DNA from: Amphibalanus amphitrite
Taxonomy: Eukaryota; Arthropoda; Thecostraca; Balanomorpha; Balanidae
Length of the DNA stretch: 64,000 nt
Reading direction: 5' to 3'
NCBI RefSeq assembly: GCF_019059575.1
Contig: NW_024881865.1
Coordinates: 372,001 to 436,000 of the forward strand
The position numbers and the translations under genes were made by a program. Shown here piece by piece: positions 48,650-59,394 of this stretch (the first letter of the stretch is position 1; each line of letters opens with the position of its first letter). Under the pieces are notes generated by a model, which was not told the DNA's origin, did no database searches, and was given only the letters and a program-made list of their open reading frames with translations.

Positions 48650-50159
48650 GCACAAGGCCAGGACCAAAATCAGTAAAAATCATCAGGGCTTCGGCGTCTT
48701 ACTGAACAAGATAATCCGTAAGACCCGTATGGTACTATTAGAGGTGCAAATATTTCATATAAACCGCCACGAGCTGCAAACCATGCACATTGGACGGTGA
48801 CTGTGCTCGTTCCGATCGTCTCAATAACACTCCACGATAAAAATTGTAAGAAATTTAACTCGCTGAATCAGTTATGGTATTTTTAGCGTTACACCATCTT
48901 ACGACAGCACGTTACAATGTTAGACGCGGTAAAAGGGCAATGTTCTGACCGGCACACATTTCCCCGTCAGACAGGCCTCATACGCACTACTTTTCCTCTG
49001 AGGCGTAAACCAAAACATCCATTAATGAACTACCAAACACCAGTAACATTGCCAATTACAACGCAAGGAAACGGTGATCCAATTGTATCGGAGCTGCACG
49101 TATCGCCACGTTTTCCTGGAAGACGCATTATGTCAACCGGCGGTGGACGCCGGGAAGTGCGAATGGGTATGACGTGGTTAAAACAATACAGGGAGCTACG
49201 TGCTCTTGCATTGAGTAAACGCAGGGTGTAGGTAGACTGAACGTAAATCTCATTGGCGTGCGCACATCTTCTGTAAATTCCCGTGATTGTGAGTATCCGA
49301 AGACGGTCAGCTAAAATGGACTGGATTCGGACTTCTGGGTACAGCTGCTTTCGGAACCAGTCTTCATCAACCCGATTAGTAACGATGAATCACGTTCAAC
49401 TGTCCAAAGAGCGCCAAATGCCAACGCTGGCACGCGATAACAGTGGTGTAACGATATTGGTGTGGTTTCGTAATCACGCAAGAAGTCACAGCAAATCCAA
49501 TGACACAAAGTCTCTGACAGAACCTCTGAAGTGTAAGGTGAATATAGAATCGTCATGGAACACCATGATTATTCAATGAATGACTGAACCATTCGGAAAT
49601 GACCGATATGATCGCCAAGTTACCAATGAGCTGGCGTTGAGAATAAGTACGATCATTGGGTTAACCGTTGCGGTTGCGACCGAACCAAGACATCATGCTC
49701 CTATTGTCAGTTCGAATCAGTCTTAGAACGAATCATGACTGATGAAAAAGATGGAAACATTCAACCAGCCTTTCTACTCTCTTACACACCGGCCATTGTG
49801 GCAGCGTTGCCAATTCTTGGAAACACAGTATTTCTGTCGCTCGGTGCCCCCTGACTGGAGCGGCCGGCCTCATTCCAGTATGTTCTCTCCCCCGACAACG
49901 GTGCGTGCCTAGGAATGTGCGAGCATCGTGACTGGTCACCGGAAGGCCGATAGGTGCAAGTCACGCCTCCTGGGCACACTGCGAACCTTGTCGCGAGCCA
50001 TCAACGTTGGTCAGGACTTTCCGCGGTGACCAGACAGGAGAGGATCAGGGATGAGCGGCTAGGCCGTAACCGCCATCAGCAGCCATTCATCACGAACCCC
50101 GCATATTGCCGACGGCGGTGTAATGTTGAACCGTTTAGCCGCGCGGCGTCTGGCTTTAC
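48650..50159. other. No gene recognised
   Basis: No exon, RNA or bounded repeat could be supported between the upstream promoter and the membrane-anchor frame. Frames of up to about 100 codons (48917-49231 and 49283-49579 on plus) have no recognisable features. Confidence 0.4.
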
Positions 50160-50317
50160 GAGCCGTGACGGCATGCAAAGAACCCAAACGTAATGGTGAG
50201 AACAGACACCAGCAGAAGTGATAGCAAGATCAGCATCGCAAGAAAAATAAACAACGACTCCCTTCGTCTGCGCCGGAGGTGGGAAGGTGGGGCTGCGCTG
50301 AGTTTAAATGGCGTCAT
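50160..50317 (-). CDS. Possible first exon or microprotein with a membrane segment
   Basis: From ATG at 50315-50317 (context AAAATGA) a 53-residue frame runs to a stop at 50156-50158. Residues 1-20 are basic and end in LRRRRRE; residues ~21-45 are a strong hydrophobic helix (FIFLAMLILLSLLLVSVL). This is the layout of a type II membrane anchor. C/GTAAAG at the end of the frame could be a 5' splice site, in which case this is the first exon of a longer type II protein; otherwise it is a microprotein. No downstream exon was identified. Confidence 0.35.
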
Positions 50318-51603
50318 TTTATCATCGGGAGGATGTCTCGAGTGCGCCGCGGCGCCTCCCCTGTGCAGTCGCACCATGCTCCTAGGCCCGGAGCGAAATG
50401 AGGGGATCCCAGAGTTCCCGCAGCTGAGCAGAGGAAGAGGTCGTCTCGACGGGAAAGGAATGAGACGCCTAACACAGTTAGCAATTGGAAGGTTACAACA
50501 TGGATGCTCAACTGAATGCCCATCGTTAAAAAAAAAAATCCACGAAGGAAGCAGAAAACTGTTATGCAAACTTTTGTAAAATATGTCAGCACAAACCAAA
50601 GCTTCCAAAATTCACTTTGTCCCTTGAGTTCAGCAGCACGGCAGCATATCTAACTCGGTTAAAAAATGGAAAAGAAGCTCTAACCAACTCTACACCACTC
50701 CGGTCTATGAAAACCCCTATCATCTTGTAGTATTTCTACGAACGGCAGATCTATATATGCACTATGTGCAGTCTGACTTCCGCAAGGGCCCCCACCGCCC
50801 GGAATCCCCAAGTCCTTGTGACGCACAGGAAACAAAAACTCGGGAACCCTGTCTCCACAAGAGCGATTGTCGTTGCACTCAAAAGGTCACGCTGATACAA
50901 GGCACACGAGACGAGTTTATCCGAACAATACCACAACATTGTTTGTCATCCCTTGTCGAGCTTCAAAGTCGCTAAAAGCTACCATATTCTTCAACGACTA
51001 ATGTCCAGGTAAACGGGTTGATCTTGCCAGACTTAGTCTTTATTTAACCCTGAGAACTCTAAAATCGTGGCGTTTTCAATGTTTTATTTCGAAAATGCGG
51101 ACTTCGCTCAAAAGCGATTATGCTGCAATGTTTTTTTTTTACCCTGACTCAAGTAACCAAATTGTAACAACCGAATACCTCCTACAACCTATCGAGAAAA
51201 GAATGCAAAGATACCATATCAAAGCTAAGTAAAGTGACATTGATCTCCCATCAATAGTTGATGGTTATTTCCGTCTTTCATATTCACTTTCATCCTCGAA
51301 CTTATAACGTAAGTAACACGCGACTTTGGGCATGGTTCATGATCACTGATCAGTGTATTGGTTGTACCACCAGTTCGTCTTTAAAAATCTCCCACCATAG
51401 TAATAGTCCCTGTACCATGGCCAAAACATGTCAGACCACTAAAGCAAAATATTATCGAAACTTTTGATGGACCAGTTTGTGACTGCAAATAAATAACAGA
51501 ACAACCCCCAAACTCCCAAAGACTGAGCCGTAAAAAAAAAAACAGGTCGCAGAGTGAATGCGGGAAGATGAACTTTTGGTCCTAGACGCTAGTTTGACAC
51601 CTT
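50318..51603. other. No gene seen downstream of the seryl-tRNA synthetase gene
   Basis: Presumed 3' flank of the synthetase gene and 5' flank of the membrane-anchor frame. AATAAA on the minus strand occurs near 51040, which could serve as a distal poly-A signal. Nothing else was recognised. Confidence 0.4.
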
Positions 51604-51713
51604 TTATTCTTCTATCTTTCCCTTCTTCATGCCTTCCTTCTGCTTTTTCGCCTTTTTGGTCTCCTCCTGGTCGATGGGAGCGGGCTTGACGAATGGGATC
51701 TCCTCGGCGTACT
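51604..51713 (-). CDS. SerRS: SerRS exon 11, C-terminus and stop
   Basis: Encodes [20 protein letters not shown] then a lysine-rich tail ending KGKIEE and TAA at 51604-51606. There is no vertebrate-type UNE-S extension with a nuclear localisation signal. AATAAA overlaps the stop codon. Confidence 0.93.
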
Positions 51714-54700
51714 CTGTAGATGGGATATAACAAAACAGTCACAATGGTGACACAATCAAAACGCCGACTTAAGACCTCAGTGAATACTTAACATAAAGAT
51801 GTGTGCACTTTATGGCGAACAGATTACATCCATCATTAATCATAGATAAAAAGAACTGACAGGGACAGACAAATACCCAGCCTTCCATATCAGAGCTACA
51901 CATGAAGTGCACCAACTATCCAAGTGAGTTTGATTTACAAACTTTTAGTAACCCATGCAGCTGAGTATCTACATGAAACGCTCAGCATCCAACCGTCCAC
52001 ACGAGACCTGACGGCCCTAAAGTCGATTGGCGGCAGGTAGTGACTGGCCGTCCGGCAGGCAGTTCCCACAGACCGGCTCGTGGGCGGAAAAAGAGCTCAC
52101 TGTCCGGTGGACATACGCGTAGCTACCACAAAACAGACAGAAGGTACTCACTGGGCGGCATGAAGGGTCGCAGCACCTCGGGCACGGTGACGCCCGTCTC
52201 CGTCTGGTTCACCTCCAGCAGGGCGCAGATGACGCGTGTCGTGGCGCACATGGTGGCGTTCAGCATGTGCACGTAATCAACCTGGCGTGAGGGAGGAGCG
52301 GAGGGGACGGTTAGCGGAAATGACACCAAAAGTAAAATGAAAATATAGTGGCCATAAATGACGAGATAAGATGGTACAGACCGGCTGATCGGCTGCACAA
52401 CGTATTATAAAATCCAGACTTCTGGCAAATTCACTACGCATTCTTCGTAATGTCTCAAAATGTCCGCCTCACAACTATGAAGCCACATCCTATGAAGCCC
52501 CCCCCCCCCCGTTCACCGCGCTCTTTTACCGTACCTTGTCTCCCATTTTCTTGGTCTGTCCGTAGCGGACTCGGAGCCGGCGCGCCTGGTAGTCGGTGCA
52601 GTTGCTGCAGCTGACCAACTCGCGGAACGCGCCGCCGCCCGGGAACCACGCCTCCAGATCGAGCTTCTTGGCGGCGGCGTTGTTCAGCTCACCACTGACG
52701 ATGTTGACCACGCGGTAGGGGATGCCCAGCGTTTGACAGAAGCGCTCGGCGTTGTCGATCATCTCGGTCATCATCTCCCAGCTGGCGTTGTCGTGGGGCG
52801 AGGTGAGAACAAACTGCTCCACCTGTGCCGAGAAAGTCGGAGTCAGGTCAGGTCATGACTGGGCGGCTCGAGACACTTTGGAGTCAACCATCTGTAATTA
52901 CGTTGCGCTGCGATAAGAATACGAGTTCGTCACTGTGTCTGCATGGCCGCTTGACTCCTGTGTGGGCGGTAAGTATAGTTGAAAAAACGCTGTCGAACGA
53001 AACGGGTTCGGTAGTAAAACCGTCCGCCAACATACCACGTCAGCCTGACTCATACCCTCACAGATTACAAATTTTGCTATCGCCTCGCCGCGCCCTGTTC
53101 TCAACTATGCAAACATTCTCTATCTACCGTCAATATGATTGCAATCACATCCCCACCTGCCTTCCTAACATCGCTTATCCATTGCCCCTCCCCTTAACCA
53201 CCCTGCAAACATATCAGCCGGCCAATCTCTATCCCCCTTCATCACCCTAAAAACCTCACAGTGGCTCTGTCCTGCCTTACTTCCAAGCCTACCGCTCAGC
53301 CATGTGCCTATCCTTACAAACCTACCTATCGGGTGACGGGTCCCCTACCTTCTCGAACTGATGCACGCGGAAGATGCCTCTGGTGTCTCGGCCGTGCGAT
53401 CCGACCTCCTGGCGGAAGCAGGTGCTCAGTCCGGCGTATTTGATGGGCAGTGAGGCCTCGGGGATCCACTCGTCGCGGTGGTAGGCGGCGATCGGCTGCT
53501 CAGAGGTGGCGATCAGGTATTTCTCGTCGATCGTGTTGTCGTCACCCTTCTCAGAGCCCTTGCCTAGCACCTGCGAGAAGGGGGAAGGGATTAGTTGACT
53601 ATCGGAGATTGGTGATTATATGGCATCCGGACTTCAGATGTCATCGGCGCTTTGACTATCGGAGGAAAGGAACGGTAGCAACTACCACGGGTATCAGTCA
53701 TTCGTCAGAACGGTAGCTTTGCATTTGAGCATCGATATGGGAGTTATATCCAATGGTCCTATGAATCATTATTCTCTTTTCATTCCTATTGGTCACTCAT
53801 TCACCCGCTCCTTACCTTGTACAGCTCATCATCGAACTGGCTGAGCTGCGCCACCTCCTGCATGATCTCTTTGCGCATGAAGAAGGGCGTGTAGAGCGGC
53901 TTGAAATCCTTCTCGAGCAGCATGCGCAGCGCCAGCTGGACGATGGCCTGCTCCAGGAAGACGGCCGGCCCGGTCAGGTAGTAGCCGCGCGCGCCCGACA
54001 CCGTGGCGCCGCGCTCGCCGTCCATGCCGTCGATCATGTGGATGAGGTCGACGTGCGAGTAGCGGCGGCGCGTCTCGCAGTCGCCGAACGTGCGCTCCAC
54101 GCCGTTATTCTCCTGTGAGAGACATCAGGGAGGGAGGGTATCAAGAGCTGATGTTTGATTGCAATGTCGCAAATGGCTGACCGGTCGGACGGTGGTCCCC
54201 ATTAGAAAACTAATATGAATGAGTCATAAACAACGCTTATGATTGATTATAAGATGCTGCAAAGTATAAGCATCGTTTCGTAGTCATAAACTCACAGAAG
54301 GCGGCTTGACAAATATCACGAAAGAAGCATGTCATTATATTGTAGCACAGGGGCCCCCAACCGCACATTCCGTACAAGTGCGTTCCCCGTCCCCTTCCCT
54401 TCTTCTGAGCCACAGGTGTCCCTCCCTCCATCCCTCTCCCCACCTCCCTCTAACCTGCCGCCGTCAGTCCCCACCTCATCATTGCTGACGATACACGACT
54501 CGTGCAGTAGGTTTCCGATGAGGCCCAGCGCCGCGTCACGCTGTTTCATACTGTCCTCCACGGCAGTGGCCGTGCGCGCCTGACCCTCGTCCACCAGGGC
54601 GCGCACTTTCTGTGGGACACGAGGGTGCGGAGGAGAGTCAGACAGGCGGCGGGGAGAGGGCGGTGGCCTTCGAATTGCGTTTGACGGTTTCTTGAGAAAA

Positions 54701-57700
54701 AAAAACAGCCAGACGATTTCCAGTCACTGATATCGAGAACAAAAGCATTGATATGGCTCGTTTGCGAATTGTCTACCTCTTCTCCCATAAATATGACCTA
54801 GAGTGCTTGTTCACAACCTTGACAGTACCTTTAAACAAAGTAAAGCCTACGAGCGCGGAGCGACTACTGAAAGTCTTACAGCACAGCAACTAGCGAGTCT
54901 AGCTCTGTGCATAGCGAGTGTGACTAGGTCGCAGTCAGGTCACCGCTCCTGACCTTGAGCTGGGTGACGGTCAGAGGCCGCAGCTCCTCGGGGGTCAGCT
55001 GAGCGAGCCGTGACGTCACCGAGTCGGGCAGCGCGTCATCGTCCCCGACCGGCTCCTTTTTCTGTGGGCACAAAGAACAGATACGCGATGATGCAATGAC
55101 ACACGGCGGCAACGGTAAGTGTCAAGGATACCAGTGGTCAATATGCACCGTCGTCCGTCCGTTCACCGTTGCTTGATAATTGACATACGCTTCAGTCTGT
55201 GCCAAGCGGGTGTTCGGAACAAGGCACAGACTAGGACTTTCACAGTAGCAGATACGAACAAACGAAAGAATTGATAGACGGGCAGGTAGACACACACATA
55301 AAAACTGGGGAAGAGGCGGATGAACAGACGAGCGGACGGACAGAAGACGGATGAGCACTGGGCAGCCGGGAGGACGGACAGACGGGCGGATGGACAGCCG
55401 GTGCAAACCACCCAGATGATACTGCATTGTGCGTCATCATGACGAATGACGCTATGCAGTGATCTGAGCCATTTCCGGAAACAGAATCGGCTATACAGGA
55501 AACTGAGTCAAAAACACCGGAAACGGAGTCACAAACACCACGAAACCAATCAAACCACTGGCCCGACGGCCGCACAGTGATGCACGCAATTCATCACTCA
55601 AATGCTGGAAAGAAAATCACCATATGGAAACAGCGACATAGTTGTTATTTGCTATAAAGAAGCATACTGTTAGAACTTAGAATAACTTCGAAATCAAAGG
55701 GCTTCGTGCTGTACGCAGTACGCAACCAAGCGAAAGGATTAATTACTTGGCGTAGCGGACGCTTCGTAACAGCACAGATATTAGTGCATGTATAGCGCGG
55801 AAGCGAACTGTGCGACTACGGAGGTGCAGCGGCTCAGCTGTGCCAACAGCTGCACATTTTCTACGCAGACAACTAGTCAACCAACAGGCGACTGAGCGAG
55901 TGCTCTTTATCCTTAGCTAAGTGCCCAACTTCAGGGTTCTCGGAAGAGGCAGCTATACTGCCCCTACTTATAAAAAAACGACGCCGAGCAAAGCTCCTAC
56001 GCCCTCAGCCTTCGGGAGGCATGCGACATCCCATCTATAGTAGTACGAACAAGGCCTCAGCCAAAGCCACACACACTATCTGCATAGCTGCGTGCTTTGG
56101 AAGATGGCAGTGCCTTAGCGGGCGATCCATCTCAGCAGGTGGTGTTAGAGGCAGTACCAGCCATATCTAGTAGCCCAGTGGGTGATCGAGGATGGGCTTC
56201 GCTAGAGCCTTTCCAGCTACACGCCAGGGTGAGCCGTGAGGTTACACGCCTAAACTCTGTCAGTTATACGCCAGGTGAGGTTGCAGCCAGGCAAGGGGTG
56301 CAAACCATGCGGTGCGTACGACACAGCCCCTCCCAGCACCTGCAGTTGGTCCAGCCCGAGCCGCCGCAGCAGCGCCGGGTCGCCGGGCGGGAGTGTCTCC
56401 TCCGGCGGGGCGCCGGCCGCCTCCAGGGCGGTCAGGTGAAGCCACCAGCGGCTGACGGCCGGGTACTGGCCGGCGGAGGGCGCGGGCGGCGCCAGACGGG
56501 CCCTCAGCCGCCGGTCGGCCGCCGACGCCTGGTGGCCGCCCACGTACGAAAACTCCGCCAGGTGGCGCTCCAGGTCGGCGAGGGAGGGCAGCGCCGGCTG
56601 GCGATCCGTGGGGCACGGTCAGCGGGGCGCAAAATACAGCGGCCGCTGGAGACAGTCCAATAGAGAACGACTGACGGGTCCGGTAACCCGCACTTAACTC
56701 CCCAAACCAAGAATGAATGCCGTATCACCTGTGATTGACATACCTAATACCACTTCACATGGCCCCGGCGCTATATACCAGTAAGCTCCGTGAACCTCGT
56801 GAACCAGAAGGCGAGCCTAATGGAACAAGAACAACCCCAAAATGATGATACGATTTGTTTTCTAATAAGCATCAATATTTCGCTATTCTCAAATTTTTCA
56901 AGCTGACAATGGTAGTCTCCCTTCCCATTCTGTGGAGCAAAGCCTGACAAACAAACAGCCACAAACCATAGCGGAAACTATGGTCTGCATGCATCAGCAT
57001 CATCCGTGCATACCTCGTGCGTCTCCGCCGGCTGGGAGGGGGCGGCCGGCCGACCACCAGCCTTCTTGGCCGACTGAGAATATCGAATGTTAGATCATCA
57101 CCAACCGAGCTGACCGTGCCCGACAATATCCTGACCGTGTCCAGTCTAATATCGGCACAAGAAAGTTAGCTAACATCACTGACAAATATGGGTCAACAAG
57201 AGTCTGAGATGTCATGTGGCTACAAATGCCTAAATCTGAAACAGCGAATACCACACATTCATCCCAAGGATGAATCAGAAAAGGAAGAAGCTACTGTCAA
57301 GTACAGCCCACCGCTAAAGTAATGTAGGGTTTTACCAATCTCAACGGTTGGCTTTCACTGGCGATTGTTTAATGCGGAGTGATCGAAAAGAAGATGTCAA
57401 TAGCTAAAGTTGCAGCTGCAAGGGTGACGATACATATAAGCTACATTCAAAGTTTCATTGTAGTCTGGCTAATCGTTCCTAAGCTTCAGAAGCAGAACAT
57501 ACCCATGACTGAAACCCCACATTACTTCTGCTGTGGACTGTACCTACTCAAGTGGAACCAAGAAGGTACAAACTGCACCATTGGCATTGAATCTCATAGC
57601 TCAATCATATAGGTACAAATGCTTAAAATAGCAGAACATGACCAAAGTAATGAAACACAAAAAATCTTGATAAGGCCCAACCTGTTCTCATTGTAGCACA

Positions 57701-58244
57701 CTATAAGGTATAAAACAAACTAAAATGTTCTGTAAGACAAACCTTCATCTTCTCTCCAATCACTTTGGAGCAGGCATTCTTCAACTTGTTCCAGTTATCG
57801 GCATCAAAACGATCTGAAACATGACAATGATCAGTGTTTGCTTCTGGTCCCACAAAAAAGTCCATCTCACTATATCAGTATCCGACAGAATTCATAGGTA
57901 CCTAGCTTTTAAAACATTCATACAAGTGATAAAAGTGACCAAGTTGGCCACATAAAAAAAGCACAGAGGCCATGAATAAATTAATTAATTGACAAACATG
58001 ACAAAAAAGTTCATCCATGGTATATACTGATATTTAAGCAGATAGTAACCAGCAGCAAAAGTCCTAAACTGCCAACCACTGTCACTGGAAATTAGACTGT
58101 TGACTCACGTTTGCGCCAGGCCTCATCATGCTCCACCACCTTGTCAACCAGGGTGACATCCTTGTAGCGGTCCTTCTGTGACTTCCTGATCCGGTCTGGG
58201 TTGCCGCCCTTCTCAGCTCGGAACAGGTCAATGTCCAGCACCAT
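51604..58244 (-). CDS. SerRS: Cytosolic seryl-tRNA synthetase, 11 coding exons, with an inserted GST-C-like domain
   Basis: The enzyme charges tRNA-Ser (and tRNA-Sec) with serine using ATP. Coding exons, in order: 58109-58244, 57743-57813, 57014-57073, 56340-56597, 54954-55061, 54475-54609, 53816-54112, 53349-53570, 52535-52822, 52152-52281, 51604-51713. All junctions are AG/GT and keep frame, giving 604 residues. An N-terminal tRNA-binding arm (1-256) is interrupted at residue 69 by a 20-residue linker and an 86-residue GST-C-like domain. The class II core follows: motif 1 (~306-337), the serine-binding TSE (377-379), motif 2 (CFRQE, ~406-410) and motif 3 (ATTR, 538-541). It ends in the lysine-rich tail usual in eukaryotes. 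Omitting both extra exons gives 498 residues, the normal size. An AATAAA (51603-51608) overlaps the stop codon. A pyrimidine tract and CAG just before the start codon point to a separate 5' UTR exon. Confidence 0.93.
52152..52281 (-). CDS. SerRS: SerRS exon 10, class II motif 3
   Basis: Encodes [20 protein letters not shown] (motif 3, with the ATP-binding arginine) followed by [20 protein letters not shown] and MPP. The exon ends in phase 1 at CCCA/GTGAGT and joins the last exon to make MPPKYAEEIPF. Confidence 0.95.
52535..52822 (-). CDS. SerRS: SerRS exon 9
   Basis: Encodes 96 residues from [18 protein letters not shown] to [10 protein letters not shown]. It contains the conserved [20 protein letters not shown] and [13 protein letters not shown] segments of the catalytic core. 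Confidence 0.95.
53349..53570 (-). CDS. SerRS: SerRS exon 8, serine pocket and motif 2
   Basis: Encodes 74 residues, including [14 protein letters not shown] (serine-binding TxE motif) and [20 protein letters not shown] (motif 2; the arginine contacts ATP). All expected catalytic residues are present. Confidence 0.95.
53816..54112 (-). CDS. SerRS: SerRS exon 7, class II motif 1
   Basis: Encodes 99 residues from [12 protein letters not shown] to QFDDELYK. It includes [17 protein letters not shown] and the motif 1 helix/strand with [10 protein letters not shown], which forms the dimer interface of class II synthetases. Confidence 0.95.
54475..54609 (-). CDS. SerRS: SerRS exon 6
   Basis: Encodes 45 residues from [16 protein letters not shown] to IVSNDE, the second helix of the tRNA-binding coiled coil and the start of the link to the catalytic core (the GNLLHES...SNDE pattern). 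Splice sites CCCACAG/ and GAG/GTGGGG. Confidence 0.93.
54954..55061 (-). CDS. SerRS: SerRS exon 5
   Basis: Begins [15 protein letters not shown] and ends TVTQLK (36 residues, phase 0 both ends). This segment corresponds to the eukaryote-specific insertion in the tRNA-binding arm of human SerRS. It would join the KMK end of exon 2 directly if the two extra exons were skipped. Confidence 0.93.
55062..56339. other. SerRS intron between GST-C-like exon and exon 5
   Basis: No further coding exon was seen. It contains GGACRGAY-type repeats (about 55315-55385) and two to three copies of GGAAACNGARTC (55473-55535). A plus-strand frame at 56097-56663 only mirrors the GST-C-like exon. Confidence 0.5.
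56340..56597 (-). CDS. SerRS: SerRS extra exon 4: GST-C/eEF1B-like domain
   Basis: The 258 bp exon, phase 0 at both ends, encodes 86 residues with the pattern of the eEF1B-beta/CysRS-type GST C-terminal domain: [20 protein letters not shown], then LAPP, then [16 protein letters not shown]. In the known domains the matching signature is L--HL---SYI-GY-PS--D ... APP ... H-LRWY-HI-(S/A)-. Such domains join several synthetases and translation factors in complexes and do not take part in catalysis. The 3' splice site follows a GCTGAC branch-like sequence (CGCCAG/CCGGCG); the 5' site is CTGCAG/GTGCTG. The codon third positions are nearly all G or C, as in neighbouring exons. A minus-strand frame in this position could be chance, but length, phase, splice sites and the motif agree. 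Confidence 0.75.
56598..57742. other. SerRS introns around the linker exon
   Basis: Apart from the 60 bp linker exon at 57014-57073, no coding sequence, repeat or RNA was recognised. Confidence 0.5.
57014..57073 (-). CDS. SerRS: SerRS extra exon 3: 20-residue linker
   Basis: The 60 bp segment is bounded by TATTCTCAG/ and /GTATGC and is in phase 0 at both ends. It encodes [20 protein letters not shown], a basic, proline-alanine rich, probably flexible linker with no counterpart in ordinary SerRS. It could be spliced together with the next exon or skipped without breaking the frame. Its reality rests on splice signals, phase and the adjoining domain exon; no transcript evidence is available here. 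Confidence 0.6.
57743..57813 (-). CDS. SerRS: SerRS exon 2
   Basis: Encodes [20 protein letters not shown] with the preceding exon's last base, then EKMK (residues 46-69). It is part of the long helical tRNA-binding arm. It ends in phase 0 at AAG/GTTTGT. In ordinary SerRS the next residues are KKEPVGDD, which here are found in the exon at 54954-55061, two exons further on. Confidence 0.93.
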
Positions 58245-58443
58245 CTCTGCTCCTACTGTCAATACTACAAAGAAGAAAATGCATTGTCAGCATGGTGATT
58301 TATCAACTCCTGTAGGGAATTAGTTAAATAAGATGAACTGATGGACTCATCCAATCCATTACCTTAAGGCTTAAGCTAGAGTTGGTAATGTTGAATAGTT
58401 AGCCAGTCACTCATTAATTACTTGACCTATACGATTTTGGCCT
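57814..58443. other. SerRS first coding intron and start of 5' UTR intron
   Basis: Apart from exon 1 at 58109-58255, the stretch is AT-rich intron with nothing recognisable. Confidence 0.5.
58109..58255 (-). CDS. SerRS: SerRS exon 1 (coding from 58244)
   Basis: Starts [20 protein letters not shown], the highly conserved beginning of eukaryotic cytosolic seryl-tRNA synthetases, and covers residues 1-45. The start ATG (58242-58244) is eleven bases after a 3' splice site (TTGACAG/TAGGAG), so the 5' UTR is split. The 5' splice site is C/GTGAGT. Confidence 0.95.
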
Positions 58444-58652
58444 CGAACCGAACAACATATTGATGTTTTGTATTACTGTATTTTAGCGTTTCTTGTGACT
58501 TGGCTAAAGAAGGGAGCCTCTCGAAAGCTCCCAATAAATCGAACCGAACTACATACTAATGTTTTGTTTTAGGTACTGTACTTTAGTGTTTCGTGTGAGT
58601 GTGTGACTTGGCTGAAGAAGGGAGCCAAAGTGCTCTCAAAAGCTCCCAATAA
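58444..58652. repeat. Tandem pair of ~105 bp units ending in a hairpin and AATAAA
   Basis: Two diverged copies share CGAACCGAAC...ATGTTTTGT...GTACTGTA...TTTAGYGTTTC and GACTTGGCT(A/G)AAGAAGGG, then a GGGAGC/GCTCCC hairpin, then AATAAA (58538-58543 and 58647-58652). The end resembles 3' ends of some retroelements (CTGAAGA, hairpin, GAAA, AATAAA). It lies upstream of the first SerRS coding exon. Confidence 0.6.
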
Positions 58653-59379
58653 AACTGTAAAGCTGGTGTCAAAACAACTTTTTGCACAACAGATGTCTAT
58701 CTTACCAATTGCTTATAACCTGAATATATGAATCATAAGAGCCAGGAAATAACCTCAAAAGGTTAAAATAATACTAACAACATTTACTGGAAAGTTTATC
58801 TCAAGATTCAGCACCACTTTGACTTTAGACTTATCTCAAACCTCAAACTGAAACCTAAAACTTGAATTGAAGCGGTGAAGCCTACAAAGCTATGTCAACA
58901 TTGCATGCAGCCGGTGATTTCCCATAGCGATCGACGACAAACATTGTGAGCAATATGCTATATAAATCAAATGATGAAGTATAATCCTAAAAACAAAACA
59001 ACAATAATATATCCACCTTCACCAAAACCCACCATACACACAGAATCTGACGAAATGGCAGCGTGCGTGTTGCGTTGCCTCTAGCGCAAGGCTATCTCTA
59101 GCTCGGTTTTATCAAGAAGTTTCATTGTATTGCTGACACGCGGTAATGAAATGTTCTATTTTGTAAAGTTGAACGCTCAAAAATATCTTAAAATGGTAAT
59201 GTATTATGTTAAAGAAATATTTGTTCGTTAGGTTTTCTAAATTTTTATCAAAATCTAAAGTTTATTCAAACTTTTTGATATTTACCACATTATCCGCTAG
59301 GAGCTCATGCTGTCGCCAGACGAACTCTCAAAATCGACATATTTGGGTGACCTGTGACGTGAGGCTGCGCAGCGGTGGA
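58653..59379. promoter_or_regulatory. Presumed upstream region of SerRS, possibly a divergent promoter
   Basis: The SerRS 5' UTR exon must begin here or further right. On the minus strand an initiator-like TCAGATT (near 59045-59053) lies in a short CpG-containing patch (59055-59110), but no TATA box or clear 5' splice site was settled. A weak minus-strand frame ending SPKYVDFESSSGDSMSS (59297-59370) could be a chance reading. Confidence 0.3.
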
Positions 59380-59394
59380 ATTTTTTGGCGGCAC

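Noticed and set aside
56097..56663. 188-codon plus-strand frame
   Set aside because: It is the antisense shadow of the GST-C-like SerRS exon; splice sites and family motif support the minus strand.
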